Part shown: positions 1-9,568 of the stretch, one piece after another | How positions within the stretch are numbered: the first letter of the stretch is position 1 | How the letters are laid out: the number at the start of each line of letters is the position of its first letter | DNA from: Amphimedon queenslandica | Lineage: Eukaryota; Porifera; Demospongiae; Haplosclerida; Niphatidae | Reading direction: 5' to 3' | Assembly: GCF_000090795.2 (NCBI RefSeq) | Contig: NW_003546245.1 | Location: forward strand, 416,380-480,379 | DNA: 64,000 nucleotides | Notes under the pieces: generated by a model | Told to the model about the DNA's origin: nothing | The model's input: only the letters and a program-made list of their open reading frames with translations | The model's database searches: none | Translations under genes and position numbers: made by a program

Positions 1-391
1 ACCATCACCAGCCAATGTTATTCTCTGCTCTGTGTCTTTGAAAAGTATGCCAGCTTCCAGCTGGTATTGCCCCGGGGCAATAAGAGCAGCAAGAGGAAAT
101 TTAGGGTCTGCTTTACTCAAGTATTCTAAAGCAAACGTTAGGTTCTTACAACCTTTAATTTTATTGACACATGAATCTAAGTCTGAACCGTTGTTGGATA
201 CTATGACAATGGTAAAGTCATCAGCTGTGTGGCCATTAACAGAGACTGGGACCAACAAAATGAAAAGAAAGTAAACCAAGAGTGCTTCTACGCGAAGTCC
301 TTTTGAGTAGATTGGAATCTTCCCTATAGAAAGAAAGAAATGAATATGATTTAGATAGAAATGTGGCATCACCTGCTTTGAAATTAAACAT
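1..391 (-). CDS. Secreted beta-helix-like protein, 5' part only
   Basis: The 3' part lies beyond the left window edge. The reading starts at an ATG at 391-389 in a short exon (391-373, MFNFKA), followed by a small intron with GT at 372-371 and AG at 325-324, then continues in frame as GKIPIYSKGLRVEALLVYFL, a hydrophobic stretch and a mature start near SVNGHTADDF. This looks like a signal peptide or an N-terminal anchor. The mature part has VSNNGSDLDSC, a C..KGC pair and GQYQLEAG. That pattern resembles secreted right-handed beta-helix (pectin-lyase-fold) proteins that are abundant in sponges; this family link is from recollection. The function is unknown. The splice choice is supported by frame continuity. 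Confidence is moderate because under 120 residues are visible. Confidence 0.55.
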
Positions 392-508
392 GACTTCAAG
401 TTCAACCAAACCAACTAAGAGACTGCCTACTGGGCAGTTCCGCAGTTGTGGCCACGCGCGACAAAAATAATCTAATAATAGATTTTAATCCCTGCCTTTT
501 CATGGTTA

Positions 509-514
509 TTTATT
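509..514 (-). promoter_or_regulatory. Poly(A) signal of the myosin V gene
   Basis: AATAAA on the minus strand about 40 nt after the myosin V stop codon, at a usual distance for a short 3' UTR. The next gene's start codon lies at 391, so the two transcription units are tightly packed. Confidence 0.5.
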
Positions 515-553
515 AACTTAAAAGAGTAAACTGTAAAGAGAAATTAGATGATT

Positions 554-3500
554 TTAAATTTTAATCAAAAAATCCAATTGTTTTGGAACATCAATTGCAG
601 CAAAATTAAAAAGAGTAGGAGAATAAGGGATTGAGACTGGAAACTGGTACCGGGAATCAATCATGAGGTTTTCAGTCTCAGACCCAAAACGATGATCCTG
701 GCGATGACACTGACCAACAAACTGTATCACAGATAGCGGCACGCGACTCTCAGACTCAATACTTGGAGTGTACATGCGCAGGATTTTCTGAATCTAAATA
801 GAAAAACAAATTAAAAACAACTGCTCAGTAGTAATATTGGTAGGACTTGGAGACCTGTTGCGTGTTTAAATTTGCACAAAATTCGCTGATACACCTAGCA
901 TCATCTTGAGTCTCTTTCTTCATCTGCAATAGTTTGGACGCCTGGACAATCGGTTGAAGAGTATCCAATACAGAAGTGAGTTTGTGTTCTCTTATCCATT
1001 CCTCAAGGACATTAAGATTGTACCTATGTTTGTTTGATAATCAAGTGACAATGTAAGTATGTAACCTTATTTGCATTCCTGACGTCCAATGGCACAAGTC
1101 TTTTCTAAAAAGAAGATAATTGAGCATAACTCCATTGATGAAATAAAAAATCTAAAAAAATAACAAAAACATCTCCATTTTAATAATATCATTATCTTGC
1201 CACTGACTTGCTTAAACATTTGTTCAATAAGGTACGTATCAACAAGACACAACTCCAATTGATTCAGCAAGTCGTTAAGAAACCTCTCTATATCACTGAC
1301 TGTCACTATCACTGGCTTTACAATACCAAGCAATGTCCTACCCCAACCAACTGGCCTAGCACTAGTAAGACCCGGGATCGACTCATGCTCCAATAAACCA
1401 GGAACTACAAATACATATATTATTATAAATATCAATAATTCCTTTATCAACCTATAAGTGGCTCTAGTGTTCTCTCTAAATGATTTATTATGAGGTAGTA
1501 GATTGACGTAGCCTCGGCTGTAATGAAGTCATGATAGTCCGACAATTCAAAACTAGTCAGACCGGTAATGTCCTTGCAAGGATTGTAATAAACCTGTAGC
1601 GGCAGCAAAAATGATTCAACTAATGGAGGGATAACTCACAGGATCACCACTGTACTGTCTCATGGACTGAAGTAGGCAAGTGATATTACCCAACCAATGA
1701 CATAATAGATTCAAGTTATCTTTGTAATGCTATGAGAAAACATTAATAAAATACTATTAGTAGTAGGAGTCTGGAATACCTTAGTCAAATATTGAAGTGA
1801 TGTAACTGTACTTTCAATAAGTTGAGTTGTCATTGTATCAGATGAGCAGTGATCAGCATATCTCAAGCACATGAACAGTATATGGCCTTCAATGCAAGTA
1901 CCTTCACTAAGGAAATGGTCAGGATCTATATACAAATAATTGAACATTTATTATTAATCAAATTCACCAGTAATAATAGTTTTCATAATTTGAGGAAGGT
2001 CACTCTCTTTCCACGACAACATTCCCAGCACGGGTTTGGGTCGGACTAGTCTCCGAATGGTTTTATTAGGTACTCCTCCTTTTAAAGATATGATAAAACA
2101 CTAGTTTTTTGTTATGCTGCATACCCTTTTTCTTAGTGTGTGGGGATAAAGCAACAAGGGTCACGTCTTCTGTTAAATAATGAAGGCCCAATTCTTCTTT
2201 CAAATTCTAAAGACAAAAAAAATAATTATATTTATCAAAAATATTGTGGATAAAAAAATGGAGAATGCTCTCCTATTCATTTTTGGCAAAATTTGACCAA
2301 AATCCCTGTACTATATAGTAGAGGGGCTTTGACACAATTTTGGAGCAAATTTAAAAATTTGTAAAAAAACTATTTTTGATTGGAATATCAAAGGGCACCT
2401 TATTTTTACTCTACTTACAGTGTTCTCCTCTGTCAATCGACTGACTTCTTCTTGCAAGAATTTCAAGAGAGCATTGTTACTGATTGATTGCTGCGAGTAG
2501 AAGGACTGATTCTTAGTCACTAATGACTCATTCCATTCCCTCATTTCTGAAGGAAGTGAATAATACAGACTGGCATCATCAAACACTGGATTATTATTAA
2601 TACTATCTATAGAGGGAGAGAGAGAGAGAAGAAGAACTAAAACTAAGTGTTGCTACTTGTAATACAATACCATCATGCTCTGGAACGTTTGTCTCTTGAA
2701 GTCTTTCACTTGCAAATGTCTTAACTCTTTTGATACTCTCGGACAAGGTCTCTTGTACAGAGACTTTCCTCTCAACTGAGCTTCTTTGCTGAGCTGATGA
2801 AGATGATGACAATCTCCTGGTGGATGGTGTGACTATAATAACTATACAAAACTAAGTTACATTCTATCAAACTCTCAATACCATCATTCTCATCTATTTC
2901 TTGCACTTGCTTATCAAGCTCATCAAGTTTCTCATTAAATAAAGTTACTTCCTATATGTCAAAGGACATGTACACACACAAACTAATAAGTATTTACTTA
3001 CCAGTTGCCTTAGCTCTTCATTCTGTACAAGCTCTTCTTTAACTTGGGCTAGCTCCATCTCTAAAGCTTCTCTCTGTATTTTCTCATTTCTCAATTCTTC
3101 TGTCATGTCATTCAGCTCATTCTTAAGTGCAGTGCATTGTGACTCATATACTGATAGTTCCTCTAGCTCTTTACATTTCTTGTTAAGGTCGCTGTTCTTT
3201 GCTGCTAAACGAGCATTCTTGTCCTCCTCTAGTGTGAGCCGTTGCTGTAGTTCTATGATCTTGAGCTCAAGGCCTTTGTTTAGGTTTTGAAGATGATAGA
3301 CAGAGCGAGCCTCGATCTAGCAAAAAACAAATTAATAACAGCTCTACTTCCATTCCACCACTCTCTATCAAGCTATACCTTGAGTTCTTTGAGTCTCCTA
3401 GTTGCAATCCATTGCCTCACACAGCACTGGACTCTAATGATACTCCTCTTCCTCCACAATGCTCTCTTATGGCCCTGCCTTCTCCTCCAGTAAGCTTGTA

Positions 3501-6500
3501 AAACAACTGCAGCTTTATTTTGCTTAAGAGCAAGAGCAAGCCTGCGAGCTGTGACAATGAAATCACATAAAATAAAGTACACTTTATTACTTAACTATAG
3601 ATACCTTTCATTCCTCTATAAACTGATTGCATAAAGAGACTGATCTTTCTCAAGGAATGATATGCTCTTCTACTCTTGTACATTTTATACATTGACTGTA
3701 TCTTAGTAGCAGCACGACTTTCTCTTATAGCTTGAGCCCTCCTGCAACAAGATGAATAGAATCATTTATTGCATTTCTTTTACCTTCTGACAATAAGTCC
3801 TCTTATACGAGACTGGAGTCCTCTCACCATCTTGCACACTTTCAAATATCTTCGTCTCTCTCTCCACATTCTTACGTTTCTCTGTATCAGGAGACAGGAC
3901 TCATGCAGTAGTGCTGATCTAAGACTCTCGAGATAAGCAACCTATGCACAGTTAGTAACACAAACAAAGTTACATAATAACCAAATGTATTATTATGTAT
4001 ACCTGCCCAGCTCTGAAGAAAACCTTGTTTGTACCAACACGATACTTATCGATATCCTTGAGGACAAAAAGAGAAGCATTAAATCAATAAAACAGGTGCT
4101 AAAGCATACGTTAATGTGTTGTTTCAAAATGACTTGACAAAGTTTGACTTGGTCTCTCTCCAAGTTTCCTTTATTTATAAATTTAAGCTGTAGCTTTGGT
4201 AGCAGCATCCAGTAGCGATCGATGAACTCCTTATAAAAATACCTTGAGGGGAAACCCATTGCACTAATCCTAATAGTTTCTATAATACCGCAGGCTCTTA
4301 ACTGCTCAACTACACGGAGTCTGTTAAAACTGTATATTAATAATAATAATAATAATTTAGAATTTGGATTTGTACCTGAATGGAGTTTTAGTGTCATTTG
4401 GTTTTATGCAGCGAATGTAATGGGGAGTGGTCAAATTGAGAGTACCCATCAGTGTTGAAAGACTATCTTTAAACTACATGTATGAATTAATCTTGCTAAT
4501 ATATATAATTATAATAATGACAGTATTTACCATACTGCCTACATCGACTTTCCTTCCTTCTTTAGTAGCAATAGGAAACAATCCTGACACAAAACCATTC
4601 TACATCATAACAAAAAAGCCCCACACTCAATAAAAGCTTATACAATATTGCTCCATTACTTGTGATGACTGCAATAACTTGAGGTGCTCACGAGACAGCA
4701 AGTCAGTATTTTTTGAAATAAAACCCTGAGTCTCGTACAGAACAGTGCTAGCATAATGACGAACACCAAACGAAGTCCTTGAAGTACGAGGTTTTGTGAA
4801 ATGACTATGACCCTTCTTTAATATCTGCTCGTATAGCTTATCAATGAGCATGGAGTCACTGCTATTCGGCATCTGTAGGTCACATGAGATTTACATGATG
4901 GGGACAAGGTGACATTACCTTGCATGTTTCGTTGAGGAGGTCCAGTATACCTAGTTTACCTTCGATTAGGTCTATGCAAGGCTGATTGTCATAGTAATCA
5001 ATGAATGACCAGGTAATGCCTTCAGACATGTATTCCTGCTGCTCTAGTTTAAAGACGTGCTGAAAAAGTAATAAAAAGAAATAATAATTATGGCATCATT
5101 AGTACTCATTATTAATTGGAATTCACTCAAACTTTCTCTGCATAGCATAAGAGGCTAGTGGCACAGCAAAAAATACATGACTCAAATGCCTTTTAACATA
5201 ACATAACTAAAGGCAATGCTATTGGCATATGAAAATTTTAAGGATATTTTCAAAGCCCAAAGATCATGAGTTTCATAATTGCGTGAAGTGTTCCGTACTA
5301 TGTTGAATTGTTGCTGGAGTTTCTCGTTGGCATAGTTAATGCAAAACTGCTCAAACGAATTGTGACGGAAAATCTCAAAGCCATAAATATCTAAAACCCC
5401 AATGAAAGACTCAGAGTGAGTGTGAGAGCCAGTGAGACTCTGATTGATCCTTTCTACAATCCACTCAAAGAGATGATCATACAAATGGCTAGAGAGACTG
5501 TCCCGACTGCTAATAGCCTAATAAAGAATAATGAAGAATAAAATGGTGTTGATTAGAGTGACATTTTGACTATTAAAAAGATCAATTGCAATACCTGTGA
5601 CACTGTTAATGGTTTCACAAGCACTTCATGAGTTGTGATGATCTGTCTATTGCAAAGCCACTGACTCAGAGATGAAGAGGGGACATTCAATAGAGAAGAG
5701 CACTGCTTTAAACTGTCTTGATACTCATTTACATAGGAGCTATCCTCATCCTTTTGCTCAATGCCCACATTGCCAAGGTGAAGGATTGCTGCCAGGAGAC
5801 TAAATATCTGTGACTTTTGTTGATCTTGGAATCCTAACTGACCCAACCCACTAGCAAAAACATCAAACATGGAACTGTCATCCACCCCTTGTATTAGAGG
5901 TGAACCACCTTGACTAGTGTAATGAAAATGATCAGGCAAGCCTAATAGAAATGTAATAATAATAACGAGGCCAGTGCACAATATTCGAGTCTACCTAGGT
6001 TTAATTGCTGAAATTGAGGCTCATCTCTCTTTGCTAGTAACTGATAGAATATGTGATAGTTTCTCTCTCCAGTTGCCTGTGTCACCACTCTTGTCTTCTC
6101 CAGTAGGTAAGTTCTCAGTTGAGCTCTCTGGACTCTAAACTTCCCGTCAAAGCCAATCTCAATATACTTCCCAAATCTACTGCTGTTGTCATTACGGGTT
6201 GTCTTAGCATTGCCGACAGCCTTCGGACATAAAGAAGTGAGAGAGAGAGAGAGAGAGAGAGAGAATCGATGATCGAAGAAGAGAAGATAGTAAACAATAA
6301 CATAATCGCTTGCCAATATACAACATAATGATGAAGAGTGCAGTGTGACTGCCAAGAGATTATGAACGTACATATTATATTTACTATATACCTCTAGTAT
6401 ATTGTTAGATGCCAGGACTTTACTCTCTATGTTGGCATTGTTATTCTCTCCACTGACCGAAGCAAAGTATTGCAAAATGTACTTTGCATTGACCGTCTTT

Positions 6501-7117
6501 CCAGCTCCACTCTCACCACTTACAATTATAGACTGATTTCCATCACCTCTGAAAGATTAATGTAATTATTATTCTTTATAACCAAAAATTAATTTACTGT
6601 TTTAATTTGTGATAAGCTTCTTGAGCAACAGCAAAAACATGAGGATCCATGTCCCTCGGGTCGCTGGTGCTATACGCTAGTCTTATCCAATCACCATATA
6701 TAGAAAGGGGTTGGTATGGATTGATAGCAACCAGAACAATACCTTATGAGAAAGAAATGAATGAGAAGATACAGTAACATGAATAAAATTTAATTATTTT
6801 ATCTTTTTGTGTGATTTTTGAATGCATCCCTCACCACAGTAGGTGTATATCATGGCTGACTGCTCGTACCTCAGCTGTAGGCTGTGGAGGACGGCTGGCT
6901 CGTGTAGGTAGCTGAGTGTGGTCAGATCGTTAGCTCCCAACAATATCTCCGGATTGCATATGAATGGCGGGTCCTCGAGAGAAATACAGGACTCTTCTCC
7001 ATCGCACGCAACTATTATACAGTTCGAGGCCTTGTCTAAACGAAGTACCACTCCACTGGACCATACTTTACTCGAGTGAGGGATCCACACTCTTGCTCCT
7101 TTCTCAACCATTCTCAC
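554..7117 (-). CDS. MYO5: Unconventional myosin V heavy chain (multi-exon)
   Basis: Actin-based cargo motor. In order, the exons show: an N-terminal SH3-like start with GARVWIPH (about 7110-6835); the P-loop GESGAGKT (near 6510); switch I with [10 protein letters not shown] (near 6175); switch II DIYGFE (near 5390); the actin-binding segment ending [13 protein letters not shown] (near 4400); the converter, ending [11 protein letters not shown] (near 4010); six IQ motifs between about 3920 and 3380 that would bind calmodulin-type light chains; a coiled coil (about 3320-2420); and a globular DIL cargo domain (about 2050-554) with PGLLEHESI and a C-terminus matching the vertebrate myosin V end (YTPSIESES...FPVSIPYSP). 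The six-IQ neck is typical of class V. The coiled coil looks shorter than the vertebrate one. An intron at about 2420-2208 carries a copy of the 186-bp repeat family. The start at 7117 has a second ATG two codons later. CCDC137 lies 65 bp upstream on the same strand. Confidence 0.95.
2250..2418 (-). repeat. 186-bp-period repeat family, single copy in a MYO5 intron
   Basis: A single diverged unit. It has the family landmarks: an A-rich start with ATGGAGAAT, CATTTTTGGCAAAATTTG, a broken version of the 20-bp palindrome (near 2314-2335), then TTTTGGAGCAAATTT. On the plus strand it runs opposite to the array at 40.8-41.8 kb. It lies wholly inside an intron. Confidence 0.7.
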
Positions 7118-7134
7118 CGCCCTATTGGTAGCAT

Positions 7135-7168
7135 CACGTGATCAGAGCAGCCCACGTTTGTACACGTG
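7135..7168. promoter_or_regulatory. Two CACGTG E-boxes in the 65-bp MYO5/CCDC137 gap
   Basis: CACGTG occurs at 7135-7140, inside the 10-bp palindrome ATCACGTGAT, and again at 7163-7168. These lie between the CCDC137 stop codon and the myosin V start codon. The gap is so short that these sites probably form the core of the myosin V promoter (inference). E-boxes of this type are bound by bHLH-zip factors of the USF, MYC/MAX and TFE/MITF groups. Confidence 0.45.
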
Positions 7169-7182
7169 GTCAAAAGCATTTA

Positions 7183-8485
7183 TTATTTAGAAATAGTCCT
7201 ATTTGTTCTTTTCTTTGCCTGTCGATAGATGCTGATGGCCTTTTCTCTCTCTTCTTGAATATCTTTCTGCTTTTTCAAAGGAATGGCTACCTTTGTTGCT
7301 GCTTTTTTCTTTTTATTCTACAAAACAGTAACATAGACTAAACCAAACTGAAGGAATACCTTTGGAGCTGGAGTAAGACTTGGAGGTGCTTTAGCAACTT
7401 CCCCAAACTTAATGCAATCTACAAACAATAGACATCATCATATACAATCATTGTTTCCTACCTTGAAGATCCTCAAAATCTAGTCCTTCTGTGTCATCAA
7501 TTCTAATGCCTTTCTTTCTAAGCTGAGATTTCAATTTCCGTCGCTTCAGATACCTAGCCAATGCATCAGAGATAAAAAATTCATAAAAAATCTAAATCTG
7601 ATCAAAATGAGCTCAAACTTTCTACGCAATATAAGTACATGTATATACATCAGATAAAATTATAAAAATGGAGAATTCTCTGCTTTTCATTTTTGGTAAA
7701 ATTTGGCCAAAATCCCTGTACTATAGTACAGGGACTTTGGCCCGATTTTGGAGTAAATTAGAAAATTCGTAAAAAATCTAAACTTGATTGAAATGAGCTT
7801 AAACTTTCTACGCAACATAAGTACATGTATATGCATCAGAAAATAATATTAAAATGGAGAATTCTCTACTTTTCATTTTTGGTGAAATTTGGCCAAAATC
7901 CCTGTACTATATAGTACAGGGACTTTTGTCCAATTTTGGAACAACTTTAAAAATTTATTTTGCTGACAAGGAGCTAAGCATTACTGTGGGAAACTCTGAT
8001 AGTACACATATGTATCTTACTCCTTTCTCTTGGTACTTGTTGAAGCAACTTTCTTATGAGCAGAGATTAATCTTTTGTTTGCCTCTTCATTGATTCGTAG
8101 TAAATATTGCTCTGTCCCCTCCCCTGCCATTCTTTTGTATTTTAAAGGGTCTTCATCTTCTTTGTCATCATCTCTGGGAGACTCTATCTTCTCGATAACC
8201 TTTCGCCTTTTAGACTGTTTCCCATCACCAGTCTTAACATTTTTACTCTCTTTTTCATCTTCATTTGATGGTATTTCCCTCTTCTTTGGTGGTTGACTGT
8301 ACAATAGAAAGTCACGAAAACTCCTTGATAACGATTGAGACTTTTCACCTTTCTTTGGTGGCAAATTGAAGCCCCTGAATTTTAAAATTAAAATTAGTTT
8401 CAAAAGTACCCCCTCACTTGTCTAAATCTTTCTTAGGTCCTTTGTAAAATGGATCACAAGACTTCACCTTCCTTACCCTACCCAT
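7183..8485 (-). CDS. CCDC137: CCDC137 homologue, nucleolar coiled-coil protein
   Basis: The first exon starts MGRVRKVKSCDPFYKGPKK at 8485. Exon 2 (about 8385-8026) reads RGFNLPPKKGEK, a Lys/Glu-rich stretch and DPLKYKRMAGEGTEQYLLRI, which aligns with the conserved KFKQRKGESDGAYIHRM block of human CCDC137. Exon 3 (near 7550-7460) reads YLKRRKLKSQLRKKGI. The next exon has DCIKFGEVAKAPPSLTPAPK, matching vKFGEVvlqPPeLTarP. The last ends DIQEEREKAISIYRQAKKR, the family C-terminus. The human protein is a basic nucleolar/chromosomal protein; a role here is inferred only by homology. It is divergent with OXLD1: the two ATGs are 91 bp apart. A two-unit array of the 186-bp repeat fills the intron between exons 2 and 3. 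Confidence 0.85.
7579..7960 (-). repeat. 186-bp-period repeat, two tandem units in a CCDC137 intron
   Basis: Two head-to-tail units about 186 bp apart. The first has the exact 20-bp palindrome CCCTGTACTATAGTACAGGG at 7714-7733. The second has the same palindrome with an extra TA near 7899-7921. The units share ATGGAGAATTCTCTRCTTTT, ATTTTTGG and a GATTTTGGA segment. Orientation on the plus strand is opposite to the 40.8-kb array. Confidence 0.85.
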
Positions 8486-8493
8486 GATGGAAG

Positions 8494-8499
8494 CACGTG
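8494..8499. promoter_or_regulatory. CACGTG E-box between CCDC137 and OXLD1
   Basis: A single CACGTG lies 9 bp upstream of the CCDC137 start codon, in the 91-bp gap between two divergent start codons. It is one of several E-boxes found at gene starts in this window. Confidence 0.4.
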
Positions 8500-8576
8500 G
8501 GTAGGTGTGGCTGCAGAATACGATGTGTCACTCAAGGATAATTTTAGGATATCCGGGATTTTAAAGACATGGTGTT

Positions 8577-8840
8577 ATGAACATTCTTGTTTCTGGCTGC
8601 AGAAGGATATTTGCTGTTAGATTCTACTGCATTAAGACTCCACTACCACCTCCACCGACCACCTGTTGTATGAGTGGATGTCAGAATTGTGTATGGATAA
8701 AATACGCCCAGGAAATATTGTCCATTTATAAAGACACAGAGAAAGTGAGCAAGGAAGTACTGGATAATATCACTGACCCGAGTCTTAGAGCATTCCTACA
8801 AATAGAACTGAAACTGAAACTTAAAAATGACTCCGACTAA
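8577..8840 (+). CDS. OXLD1: OXLD1-like, oxidoreductase-like domain protein (87 aa)
   Basis: Single-exon frame. The N-terminus (MNILVSGCRRIFAVRFYC) is basic and hydrophobic without acidic residues, as expected for a mitochondrial presequence. It is followed by PLPPPPTTCCMSGCQNCVWI, the proline run and Cys-rich CCxSGCxxCVW signature of the oxidoreductase-like domain (Pfam Oxidored-like), then YAQEI. The metal- or redox-binding role of the cysteines is assumed for the family. The C-terminus KLKNDSD overlaps the start of the next gene by 14 nt in a different frame. The start is the first ATG after the divergent promoter. Confidence 0.85.
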   Translation: MNILVSGCRRIFAVRFYCIKTPLPPPPTTCCMSGCQNCVWIKYAQEILSIYKDTEKVSKEVLDNITDPSLRAFLQIELKLKLKNDSD

Positions 8841-9372
8841 GACAGCACCGAATGATAGCACAAAGACAAAGAAGAGGGGGAAGAGAGGAGGAAGGAAAGG
8901 GAGTCGAAGTGGAAAGGTCAAAAAGAAGAAGGCTGGTGGTGGTGGTAAAGCCACACCTCCTGTTCCGGAAGAAATAAAGTCAGAAATTGCACTGAAGTAT
9001 CTTCGTCAGTGGTCGACTGATAGGGACAGCTGGATGTTTAAAAAGAAACTGCAATTCTGGCTGATAAAGAATATTTATAATAAAGAGAAGGTATTACTAA
9101 CACTCTTGATCATATTACATTAAGTGCTGGTTGTAGCAATGCGTAATTTTCCATTTTCTGTTTAGATCGGAAAAGCAGATTTTAAGATACTCCTTCAGTA
9201 TTTGGAGGGTCTTCAAGGTTCTCATAGAGCTCGTTTGACTCAAGAGGCTGAAGAGATTGTGAAGAAGTTTACCAGCAGCAAAGATGACAAAACCAAGGAT
9301 AGTACTCTTGATGAAACCAAGGACAGAAAGCAGTGCAAAAGAGCTCAGAGAATAATCAAACATTTATCATGA
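8827..9372 (+). CDS. C7orf50: C7orf50 homologue, basic nucleolar-type protein
   Basis: Two exons. Exon 1 (8827 to about 9090) has a Lys/Arg/Gly-rich N-terminus and then ALKYLRQWSTDRDSWMFKKK. Exon 2 starts after AG at about 9164 with IGKADFKILLQYLEGLQGSH and ends KRAQRIIKHLS. These match the conserved C-terminal domain of human C7orf50 (YLcrWktaqheWrFqK, LLaYLEGLqG, RAQRIrqvL). The only plausible in-frame ATG is at 8827, inside the last codons of OXLD1, so the two coding sequences overlap in a +1 frame. The pair may be bicistronic, or this gene may use a promoter inside OXLD1. The function is unknown; the basic tail suggests RNA or nucleolar binding. Confidence 0.8.
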
Positions 9373-9416
9373 AATCACATCCTTTTTCTTAAATAGTTAT
9401 ATAATTATTATTTAAA

Positions 9417-9422
9417 AATAAA
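9417..9422 (+). promoter_or_regulatory. Poly(A) signal after the C7orf50 homologue
   Basis: AATAAA 45 nt downstream of the stop codon on the plus strand. It would also serve OXLD1 if the two share a transcript, because no poly(A) signal separates them. Confidence 0.5.
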
Positions 9423-9568
9423 CCTGTGGCACAAAAATTGCAATTATAATAATAGTTATACAAAATGTAAGCATTAACTCAAAATGGCTTAGACGTTCTC
9501 GGAGGGAATAAATGAAACACAATAATTGTAATAATAATAATTAGCAAATAATATATTATATATAAATA

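Noticed and set aside
8075-8296. Plus-strand Ser/Leu-rich frame
   Set aside because: Antisense of the CCDC137 coding exon.
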